Positions 42,038-49,212 of a DNA stretch of 49,212 nt are shown one piece after another; positions within the stretch are counted from its first letter, which is position 1; every line of letters begins with the position of its first letter. The notes beneath the pieces were generated by a model. It ran no database searches and was not told the DNA's origin. It worked only from the letters and a program-made list of their open reading frames with translations. The DNA lies in the NCBI GenBank assembly GCA_003139775.1, contig PLGI01000095.1:1-49212 (forward strand). The letters are read 5' to 3'. Made by a program: the position numbers and the translations under genes. Source of the DNA: Syntrophaceae bacterium (lineage in GTDB: Bacteria > Desulfobacterota > Syntrophia > Syntrophales > Smithellaceae).

Positions 42038-43372
42038 TTAAGATAAATTGATAGTTGTTTGTAAACTTGTATTTGACGAATTAATATATTCGGTAATTTT
42101 TGCAGCGATGGTTTTGACGATAAGTTCAAATTCGTCGACGTCCTTGTCCAGGAGCGTCATGCGGAAACCGAGCAGTGGTGTAAAGAATGACGTCAGCGGC
42201 ACCACGCAAATGCCGGTGGCCGCCAGCAGATAGTAAACAAATCTCTTGTCGTATTCCATCGTGCCTTTTGTCAGCTCTTCCACATATTTTTTAATCTCCG
42301 GTTTTTCAATCCGCAGATATTGTCGGTCATTGAGCACCGACTCATTGAAAATGACCGTGTTGTAAAACGCCCCATTAGTTTTATTGGCAATCAGGAAAGG
42401 AACATCCTTCAAAATACCATAGGCGATGGCGGACAGTTTTTCGTAGTGCTGTGTGCGTTCCCGTAAATAATTTTTATATTCCGGATGCATCATGATCCGC
42501 GGAATCGCCATTTGCGGCAGCGTTGTCGAACACACTTCCGACATTTTCTGATGCAAAATGGTATTAATGAAACGTGCGAATATCGGGTCTTTGTCCGCGT
42601 TATACACTTCCATCCAGCCGCAGCGCGCTCCCGGCCAGGGAGCTTCCTTGGATACGCTTTTCATGGCGATAGCGGGAACATCGCCGATAATATCGCCAAT
42701 CGGCACAGTCGTTTTGCCGTTATAGACGATATTGATATAGGTCTCATCGGAAATCACAAAAAGATCGTTTTCTCTGGCAATCCGGACAATATTCTGGAGC
42801 GCCTCGACCGGATACACAAAACCAGTGGGATTATCGGGATTGATGATCAGGATGCCGACAATCGCCTTATGGCTTTTGACTTTCTGCTCCAGTTCCCGAA
42901 GATCAGGATGCCAGCTGTTGTAAGGATTCATCCGGTACGTATTGGACGGAAATGAAGCATGAAGCACTTCCGCCATAAAGTGCGTGGAATATGTCGGCTC
43001 CGGCATGATCATGCGGGCATCCACCTGAATGGAACTGTAGGCGCGGGCAATCGCGTCGCCCAAGCCGTTGAAGAAAATAACGTCTTCGGGTGTAATCTGA
43101 ATTTTGCCGCGTGAATTGACGCGGTCGGCAATAAAAGCGCGAGTGTCGTCCACTCCCTTGGTGGGTGAATAAGCGTAAGAGCTGTCTTCCTTGATAATAT
43201 CGATAAGAACTTCTTTCATCCAATCCGGAATATTTTCGCCTTTTTGAACCGGGTCGCCGATATTTTCCCAGATGATCTTCACGCCAAAGTCCTGAATCTT
43301 TTTGGCGATGGGCACGAGATTGCGGATATCATAAGTAAGGCCGCTGCCGCCGCGGGCAATTTCGAATCGCAT
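42038..43372 (-). CDS. PLP-dependent aminotransferase, class I/II
   Basis: A fold-type I aminotransferase of 444 residues: IIWENIGDPVQKGEN (substrate-recognition start), LIINPDNPTGFVYP (the NPxNPTG motif), VISDETYINIVYNG (Asp for the PLP nitrogen and Tyr) and the PLP lysine in AMKSVSKEAPWPGARCGW near residue 240. The extended length and the terminal TSFFTPLLGFRMTLLD place it near the alanine/valine-type or aspartate-type subgroups; the substrate cannot be fixed from sequence. AAGGAG precedes the ATG. It is monocistronic, divergent from the S1-domain gene across repeat B9. Confidence 0.9.
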   Translation of the reverse strand: MRFEIARGGSGLTYDIRNLVPIAKKIQDFGVKIIWENIGDPVQKGENIPDWMKEVLIDIIKEDSSYAYSPTKGVDDTRAFIADRVNSRGKIQITPEDVIFFNGLGDAIARAYSSIQVDARMIMPEPTYSTHFMAEVLHASFPSNTYRMNPYNSWHPDLRELEQKVKSHKAIVGILIINPDNPTGFVYPVEALQNIVRIARENDLFVISDETYINIVYNGKTTVPIGDIIGDVPAIAMKSVSKEAPWPGARCGWMEVYNADKDPIFARFINTILHQKMSEVCSTTLPQMAIPRIMMHPEYKNYLRERTQHYEKLSAIAYGILKDVPFLIANKTNGAFYNTVIFNESVLNDRQYLRIEKPEIKKYVEELTKGTMEYDKRFVYYLLAATGICVVPLTSFFTPLLGFRMTLLDKDVDEFELIVKTIAAKITEYINSSNTSLQTTINLS

Positions 43373-43443
43373 AACTTGTTTAACTCCTTAGATATTCTTA
43401 ATGGTTTCATAATACATATTTGTTCAAATATCCAGATTTTTTT

Positions 43444-43571
43444 AGTGAGTCCCAAGTTTCAGAAGCGAAGCACACTGAAATTTGATAGACGAACTATCCC
43501 CTGTGATTCGCACAGGGGGGAGTGGATACCTTTAAGTTATGAACTTCGTTTCTGAAGCTTGGGTCTCATTA
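43444..43571. repeat. Family B hairpin repeat, copy B9 (palindromic form)
   Basis: TGAGTCCCAAGTTTCAG...CTGAAATTTG around AAGCGAAGCACA, then GACGAACTATCCCC and hairpin CCCTGTG / CACAGGG. The right end closes with an inverted CTGAAGCTTGGGTCTCATTA. Both ends therefore carry the TAATGAGAC block facing inward. The track's S1 start (43559) lies inside this repeat. Confidence 0.75.
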
Positions 43572-43669
43572 AAAATCTCAAAGACAAATTAGATTTTTTA
43601 TGTTATCGGGAAATGAGCCCGAAGTACCGAAGTGCGGCGCTTAATTACAACTTGACAAGAGGAACAACA

Positions 43670-44830
43670 ATGGAAGATACAAAAAGTTTTGCTGAAATGC
43701 TGGAAGAAACAAATCTTGCCCCCAAACATTTTGATGCCGGTGAAAAAACAGAGGCAACCGTAGTAAAAATTTCACCGGAATGGATATTCATAGATTTAGG
43801 CGCAAAAAGCGAAGGGTATCTCGATAAAAATGAGTTCCTTGATGAAGAGGGCAATCTTACTGTGAAAGAAGGTGATACCATCACCGCGTATTTTCTTTCC
43901 TCGCGCCACGGTGAAAAACTTTTTACCACCAAGTTGCTGACCAGCAGGAGCGTTGACGATTTCTTACTCAACGCCTACAAAAGTAAAATTCCGTTGGAAG
44001 CAACCGTAGAGAAGGAAATCAAGGGTGGTTTTTCGATCAAAATAAGCGCCAGTGCCAGCGGCTTTTGCCCATACTCGCAAATGGATACGAAAAAAATTGA
44101 CGATGTAACCGCTTATGTTGGCAAGAAACTTGATTTTATTGTTATCGAATATACGGAAAATGGGCGAAATGTAATCCTGTCCCGCCGTCCTATTCTTGAA
44201 AAAATTGAACAGGAAAAAATAAATGTTCTCAAGGATTCACTGAAGAAGGGGATGACCGTGCGCGGTGTGGTTGCCAGCGTACAAAACTTCGGCGCATTTG
44301 TTGATATCGGTGGCATTCAAGCACTGTTGCCTGTTTCGGAAATGACATGGGGAAGAGTTGAAGACGTCAAAGCTATCTACTCTCCGGGCGACGCGGTTGA
44401 GGCTATCATAATCAATCTGGATTGGGAAAATAATCGCATCTCCTTATCTTGCAAAGATACGCTTCCTGATCCATGGAATGATGTCGTAAGAAAATATACC
44501 CAGGGGAATGTGCACAAGGGAAAGGTATCCCGCCTGACGGATTTCGGCGCTTTCATTACATTGGAGGATGGGGTGGACGGTCTTTTGCATATTTCCAAAC
44601 TGGCGCGTGGCAAGAAGATTAAACACGCCCGCGATGTTCTTACAACCGGAGCGGAAATAGACGTTAAAATTGAAAAGATTGATCGCGACAACAAAAGAAT
44701 TTCACTTGATCTGGTCGGGAATGATAAAGATAATTCCAGCGAAGGCGAAGATGAAGATTTCCGCAATTATGTCGCCCCGGCACCTAAGACTATGGGTACT
44801 TTTGGTGATCTGCTCAAGAAGAAAAAATAA
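43670..44830 (+). CDS. S1-domain RNA-binding protein (ribosomal protein S1-like, four repeats)
   Basis: Starting at ATG 43670 (AAGAGGA upstream), the protein has 386 residues with four S1 OB-fold repeats at about 20-90, 105-175, 195-265 and 280-355. Repeats 3 and 4 are the best conserved (VRGVVASVQNFGAFVDIGG and GKVSRLTDFGAFITLEDGV). The C-terminal tail is acidic (SSEGEDEDF). Typical proteobacterial RpsA has six repeats; four-repeat forms are known as short S1 or Tex-like RNA-binding proteins. It may assist translation or mRNA turnover. The track's extra 37 N-terminal codons come partly from repeat B9 and are not conserved sequence. Confidence 0.88.
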   Translation: MEDTKSFAEMLEETNLAPKHFDAGEKTEATVVKISPEWIFIDLGAKSEGYLDKNEFLDEEGNLTVKEGDTITAYFLSSRHGEKLFTTKLLTSRSVDDFLLNAYKSKIPLEATVEKEIKGGFSIKISASASGFCPYSQMDTKKIDDVTAYVGKKLDFIVIEYTENGRNVILSRRPILEKIEQEKINVLKDSLKKGMTVRGVVASVQNFGAFVDIGGIQALLPVSEMTWGRVEDVKAIYSPGDAVEAIIINLDWENNRISLSCKDTLPDPWNDVVRKYTQGNVHKGKVSRLTDFGAFITLEDGVDGLLHISKLARGKKIKHARDVLTTGAEIDVKIEKIDRDNKRISLDLVGNDKDNSSEGEDEDFRNYVAPAPKTMGTFGDLLKKKK

Positions 44831-45084
44831 TCTATTCTGAACTATATTTGACTTAACAGACAGAAAAAAATTGAATTCTGGTTGGACAAAGATAACACCT
44901 ATAAAGATTCAGTAGTGAGCAGTTGCTAAAAATTGAAGATTTCGGGTTGAAAGTTGCAAACAAAAATTTGATCCTGAACATTCTAGAAAACTGCGATCGG
45001 CTTCATAATCCTATTGATATCCTATGACTTAAAACAATTTTTAATTATTAAAGCACGTTGCAGGGGGGTGTTTTCGGCTTTTTC

Positions 45085-46686
45085 TCAATGAGAATCCGGT
45101 AAAAATACACCGAAGTAGTAATCGTTTGACGTATCTTTAAAAACTGCGACACCCACGCCACCGCTTACTGCAACCAGCTTTGCCATATAAGGAGTAGTAG
45201 GAATGGTTCTTGTATACACGGGATTCAGCGGATTGGAGATGTCAAAGACCCTGATTCCGGATGCTCCGTCAGCCGTGTACAGGTAACCGTTATAGACAGC
45301 AACATCACTGATGCTCAATAGAGCGGGTATTGTCAAAACGAGTGACGGACTCGCGGGATTGCTAATATCCATAATACGCAACCCGTTGGTTCCAGCTGCA
45401 ATGTACAGAGCATTTCCGCAGATGGTAATGCGGTCATTTGGTGTACCAAAGGTTATGCCGCTGCCTGCGTCATACAGAACTGATGGACTTGCCGAATTTA
45501 TTACATTAATAGTCTCCAGTACATCAACGCTGGACAGATTGTTATAAGCCATAAATATTAAGTTGCCGGTTTTTGCCAGACTGCCGGCCGCGTCTATGTT
45601 AACAGAACCCAGAATGCTTGCTTGCGGCTGAACCGATGTATCAATTACATTAAGCTGGGGCTGGGTGTTGTTCTGCGATACATAAGCGATATTGCCATCG
45701 AGTATGATATCACCGGTTGACATTCCTAGAGAGAATGTCCTGACTGGATTTGCCGGATTGGTAATATCGTAAGTATAAAGATCACCGGCAAACGGAGACA
45801 TAGAGCACCACCCGTTACAACCAAGTGTTGTGCCAACCAATATTTTATTATTTGATACTGAAACATTGGTCATAATGTCGAAAAAGCCCATCTGAGTGTT
45901 GTCGTCAGAAATGGTACTAAAAATCGCGGACGCGGCAGGAGCGCTTACATCAATTATACGTATACTGCCGTCAGCGAGAAAGGCTATACCATTTTGAAGC
46001 GCAAGCCTGGAAGGACTGTATGATGAGTAAAACTTTAGGGTGGATATAATTTTCCAGGGCTCGAGTACGGTCACCACATACGTCTGCGTTGAAGAATCCA
46101 CCGCCGTCACAGTATATGTCACCGGCAATGTAAAGTCGTTGGCGGTTGCACCGCTTACCTGCGCAGTCGTGCCTACATTAATACTTACGCCTGTAGTGGC
46201 GAAAGTCCCTACAAGCGCTGTAAAATCTGTGCCAGATGGCAAGGTAACTGATATTATTTTTGCTGTTTCATTGATCGTTCCGGCAATGCCGTTTATGGAG
46301 TATGACGTGATGGCCTTCTCCGATGACAAAATGACTGTAACAGTATAGTCTGCCGTTGTCCCGTCTGCCGCGGTGACAGTGTATATCAGAGGATTTGTAA
46401 AATTGTTTGCCGTTACTCCGCTCTCCTGTACAACAGAACCTATTTTTACATTCAATCCGGTTGTGGTGAACGTTGCAGTCAATGCGGTAATATCTGCCGG
46501 AAAAGGTATAACAACATTAATGGTTTTTTCCGATTCATTTATTGTTCCGGCGATGCCGTTTACAGAATACGCGGAAATTTCTTTTGCTGATGATGGTGAA
46601 TCACCTTTGCTGCCGCATCCATTAATTAAATTCAGCGCGAGTATCAGAATAACTAGTAATGATACAAATATTCTTCTGGCCTTCAT
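45085..46686 (-). CDS. Lipoprotein with two DUF5018-like repeats and an LVIVD beta-propeller
   Basis: The lipobox LINGCG at residues 20-25 follows a hydrophobic signal, so the protein is lipid-anchored. Two tandem repeats of about 85 residues (about 36-120 and 121-205) share YSVNGIAGTIN, then TVTVI: the DUF5018-like, Ig-like stalk. Residues 210-533 contain repeated strands of LVIVD type (RIIDVSAPAASAI, LNVIDTSVQP, LRIMDISNPASPSL, IRVFDISNPLNPVY) forming a probable beta-propeller. It is likely surface-exposed or periplasmic and binding or structural. GGGAG precedes the ATG. Confidence 0.85.
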   Translation of the reverse strand: MKARRIFVSLLVILILALNLINGCGSKGDSPSSAKEISAYSVNGIAGTINESEKTINVVIPFPADITALTATFTTTGLNVKIGSVVQESGVTANNFTNPLIYTVTAADGTTADYTVTVILSSEKAITSYSINGIAGTINETAKIISVTLPSGTDFTALVGTFATTGVSINVGTTAQVSGATANDFTLPVTYTVTAVDSSTQTYVVTVLEPWKIISTLKFYSSYSPSRLALQNGIAFLADGSIRIIDVSAPAASAIFSTISDDNTQMGFFDIMTNVSVSNNKILVGTTLGCNGWCSMSPFAGDLYTYDITNPANPVRTFSLGMSTGDIILDGNIAYVSQNNTQPQLNVIDTSVQPQASILGSVNIDAAGSLAKTGNLIFMAYNNLSSVDVLETINVINSASPSVLYDAGSGITFGTPNDRITICGNALYIAAGTNGLRIMDISNPASPSLVLTIPALLSISDVAVYNGYLYTADGASGIRVFDISNPLNPVYTRTIPTTPYMAKLVAVSGGVGVAVFKDTSNDYYFGVFLPDSH

Positions 46687-46957
46687 AGTAGGTCTCCCTA
46701 TAATATTTGTACTGCTAACTAATGGATTCGTTACGAGGTGGTGATTATTCTTTATATCTATAGAATGACTGGCATCATACAGATAATAATATTAATTTCA
46801 AGATAAATTTAATGTTAATTATGTTTTCAGAATTAAGGATTACCATTTGCAAGGTTGAATAATTATCGAGGCGGATGATTTGAGGATTACAGGAAGAAGT
46901 TGATACAAGACTTAACTCTAATTACTAGATCAAGTCTTATCTAGTACAATTTTTACT

Positions 46958-49111
46958 TTAAGGATTGTCGTCCAGCACAATTAAAGCATCGGCAACAATG
47001 GGCATTGTACCGCTGATGATAATCGGATTGAGGTCAATCTCGGCTATTTCGGGATGTAGTAATGCTATGTTTCCTACTGCCCGGATTATCTTGATGAGTT
47101 TTTCTATTTTCACCGGTAGCATACCTCGAAATTCCTGCAGCAACTTCCGGGCGTGAATGTCGGCAAACATTTCTTCTACATCTGCATCGGCAAGAGGCGC
47201 CATACGAATTGTTGTATCGCGGTAAATTTCAGTAAAAACTCCGCCTAAGCCAAAAACCACACACGCGCCAAATCCCGCGAAACGAGTCATGCCGGCGAGA
47301 AATTCCCTGTTCCCCTGCAACATTTCCTGAACCAGCACTGGCACGGGTTTCCCCGCCGCTTTTTGGATAGACTGGAAATTATCTTTGAGCTGGGTGGCGT
47401 TTTCTATATTTAAAGCGATAAGCCCTTTACCGCTCTTGTGCATGATTTCCCAACTACAAGCTTTGAGCGCCACAGGATAGCCGATTTTTCGGGCGGCATC
47501 CATTGCCTCCGCTTTCGTTGAGGTCAGTTCCTCTTTTGTAACAGGCACGCCATATTGAGCCAGTAATTTTTTCGCCGCGTGTTCGTCCAGCGCTTTTTGA
47601 CCATTTGCTTTTGCTTGGTTAATTAGACGAGTGGCCAACTTACTTACTGCCGGAAGAACGATTTTTTTCGGTGGTTTGCGTTCCCTAATTTGTTTGTAGC
47701 GGTAAAGAGAACCTAAAGCCCGCGCAGCATTTTCCGGAGACTGAAAAACCGGCGTGTTTGTATCCTGGTAGCCTTTAGTATAGCCATCTTCCTGATCGAA
47801 GAAACTTGATACAAGCATTGGTATTTTATACTTATGAGGCAGTTCAAAGGCCTTGGCAATAATCGGTTCGGTAAGCTTCAAAAATTCTTCGAAGCTAATT
47901 CCGCCGATAAGATCAACAAGATGAGTGTAAATTTCCTTCATGAAGCCGGATTGCATAATTCCATGCAGAATTATCGCATCCACCTCGCCGCTTTTCATCA
48001 TAATCTCCGGCAGGGTTACGGCAAGTTTCTCCATGCTCAAATGAAAAGTCATATCCACAGGATTAGTTGCAGACGCATGTGGCTGAATATGCTGTCTTAT
48101 TTCTTTTTGCAGACTCTCGGAAAATCTAGGGACATCCAGCCCGACCAAATCACAGGTATAAGCAATGGCCGTTGCGGGACCGCCGGAATTAGTCATAATT
48201 CCTACACGTCTTCCCCGCAGAGGCGGCTGTGTGGCTAGTGTCCAGCCATGCGTATAGAGGTCTTCAATACTGCCCACCCTGATTATTCCGGCTTGCTTCA
48301 AGATACCGTTATAAAGAAAATCAGGACCAGCCATGGCTCCAGTGTGGCTTGATCCGGCACGGGCACCGGAGGCCGAACCGCCGACATATTGTGCCACTAT
48401 AGGTTTGTGCTGTGTGACCTTATGGGCTACTTCGACAAATCTTTTTCCATCGCGTATTCCTTCGATATAAAGAATGATTGCCTTTGTTTGTTCATCTTCT
48501 CCTAAATATTCCAGAGCATCAACAATATTTATATTAGCTTCGTTGCCTAAACTGATAGCTTTACTGAATTGAATTCCCTTTTTTCTCAAATATGGCAGAG
48601 ACTGAGCCACGTAAGTGCCGCTTTGCGAGGCGAATCCAAGCAGTCCTGGTTTGGGAGAAAATGGAGCAACAGTAGTGTTCAAATTAATCTCGGAATTAAT
48701 TATACCCAGACAATTAGGGCCGACAAAACGTATCCCATAGCGCCCGGCTATTTCATTGATCTTTTTTTCCATGTCCAGACCGGTTGCACCTGTTTCCTTG
48801 TAACCGGCGGTAACAATAATGGCTCGCTTAGTGCCGATTTTACCGAAATCTTCCAACAGAGCTGTTATTGCTTTATTCGGAACTATAAAAACGACCAGAT
48901 CGGGAACCGCAGGCAGATCTTCAGCAGCAGCATAAGCCTTGTATCCCAAAACTGTTTTTTCCGTAAGATTAATAGGATAAAAAGCTCCGTTATATCCGTC
49001 TTTCACGATGCTGAGTGCCTGAATAGTTCCCATTTTCATAGGATCATTACTTGCGCCCACAACAGCAACAGATTTTGGATTCATTAACAACTTCAAAGGA
49101 TTTTCAGCCAT
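46958..49111 (-). CDS. ADP-forming acyl-CoA (acetyl-CoA) synthetase, fused alpha-beta
   Basis: This enzyme conserves energy by converting acyl-CoA, ADP and phosphate to acid, ATP and CoA, or runs in reverse. The CoA-binding domain starts at PKSVAVVGASNDPMKMGT (residues 10-135). The succinyl-CoA-ligase-like part contains the phosphohistidine loop SHTGAMAGPD near residue 258. A C-terminal ATP-grasp domain (about 490-710) holds YPVALKACSWEIMHKSG and IDLNPIIISG. At 717 residues it has the alpha and beta subunits fused, as in Acd-type proteins. It fits an anaerobic or syntrophic lifestyle. The acyl substrate is not determined. Confidence 0.92.
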   Translation of the reverse strand: MAENPLKLLMNPKSVAVVGASNDPMKMGTIQALSIVKDGYNGAFYPINLTEKTVLGYKAYAAAEDLPAVPDLVVFIVPNKAITALLEDFGKIGTKRAIIVTAGYKETGATGLDMEKKINEIAGRYGIRFVGPNCLGIINSEINLNTTVAPFSPKPGLLGFASQSGTYVAQSLPYLRKKGIQFSKAISLGNEANINIVDALEYLGEDEQTKAIILYIEGIRDGKRFVEVAHKVTQHKPIVAQYVGGSASGARAGSSHTGAMAGPDFLYNGILKQAGIIRVGSIEDLYTHGWTLATQPPLRGRRVGIMTNSGGPATAIAYTCDLVGLDVPRFSESLQKEIRQHIQPHASATNPVDMTFHLSMEKLAVTLPEIMMKSGEVDAIILHGIMQSGFMKEIYTHLVDLIGGISFEEFLKLTEPIIAKAFELPHKYKIPMLVSSFFDQEDGYTKGYQDTNTPVFQSPENAARALGSLYRYKQIRERKPPKKIVLPAVSKLATRLINQAKANGQKALDEHAAKKLLAQYGVPVTKEELTSTKAEAMDAARKIGYPVALKACSWEIMHKSGKGLIALNIENATQLKDNFQSIQKAAGKPVPVLVQEMLQGNREFLAGMTRFAGFGACVVFGLGGVFTEIYRDTTIRMAPLADADVEEMFADIHARKLLQEFRGMLPVKIEKLIKIIRAVGNIALLHPEIAEIDLNPIIISGTMPIVADALIVLDDNP

Positions 49112-49154
49112 GATTAATTTCCCTTTATACTGGTTGCCGCGAAAGATGATGGAC

Positions 49155-49182
49155 TAAAAAAGCCCTCCTTTTTAGGAAGGGC
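49155..49182 (-). terminator. Rho-independent terminator of a gene beyond the right edge
   Basis: On the minus strand GCCCTTCC, loop TAAAAA, GGAGGGC is followed by TTTTTTA. It lies upstream of the acyl-CoA synthetase, so it must end a minus-strand transcript entering from outside the window. Confidence 0.75.
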
Positions 49183-49212
49183 ATGCAGTTTCATGGTGGG
49201 CCAGGGCAGAAT

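Overview
The window looks like a chromosomal segment of an anaerobic Gram-negative bacterium. The best guess is a Desulfobacterota (deltaproteobacterial) lineage of the Syntrophus/Smithella kind. That placement is inferred from gene content: a selenocysteine-containing SelD, a desulforedoxin-type FeS4 domain, a fused ADP-forming acyl-CoA synthetase, an outer-membrane barrel and TonB/BtuF-type uptake genes. No rRNA or tRNA was seen, and there is no integrase, transposase or CRISPR array.

Layout. 0.4-3.7 kb: a probable operon selD (in-frame UGA read as Sec), DHH phosphoesterase, GalT-like HIT-superfamily protein, behind a near-consensus sigma70 promoter. 4.0-5.9 kb (minus): FmdB-type zinc ribbon, HExxH protein, outer-membrane barrel. 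6.3-11.4 kb: ddl and a C-terminally extended alanine racemase (both D-Ala metabolism) around small accessory genes. 11.6-16.4 kb: a desulforedoxin/histone-H1-like fusion and a 1404-aa PPDK-like dikinase. 16.6-24.5 kb: two GAPDH paralogues, the second in a gap-pgk-tpiA operon, with a TraB/GumN protein, a lipoprotein and a PAS-GGDEF protein between. 24.8-32.1 kb: KAS III-like enzyme, hrpA, an OmpA-domain remnant and mdh. 32.4-39.7 kb: SWIB protein, TonB-like and BtuF-like genes, beta-CASP metallo-hydrolase, a tiny Lys-rich gene, a NodI/NodJ-type ABC pair and an RRM protein. 39.9-41.9 kb: a HigBA-like toxin-antitoxin locus with a frameshifted toxin inside direct repeats, plus a two-gene unknown cassette. 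42.0-49.1 kb: aminotransferase, S1-domain protein, beta-propeller lipoprotein and ADP-forming acyl-CoA synthetase.

The most unusual property is the density of interspersed repeats, which I group into families. Family B (about nine copies) has fixed linkers (TAATGAGACTC; GTTAGTCGAATTATCCC; CCAAAGCTTGCTTTGGGG) separating hairpins whose stems vary with compensatory changes while the loop is kept. Two copies begin exactly at a stop codon. Family A (four copies) is a short MITE-like palindrome that sits at, or supplies, gene ends. Family C (four copies, about 110 bp) has entered hrpA twice, in opposite orientations, without breaking the frame, like the Rickettsia palindromic elements. It also abuts an OmpA remnant and has itself been invaded by B. 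Family D is a single palindrome related to A. These elements supply stop codons, C-terminal residues and a ribosome-binding site to neighbouring genes, so they distort automatic start and stop calls.

All assignments rest on reading the sequence and remembered family motifs; no database search was run.
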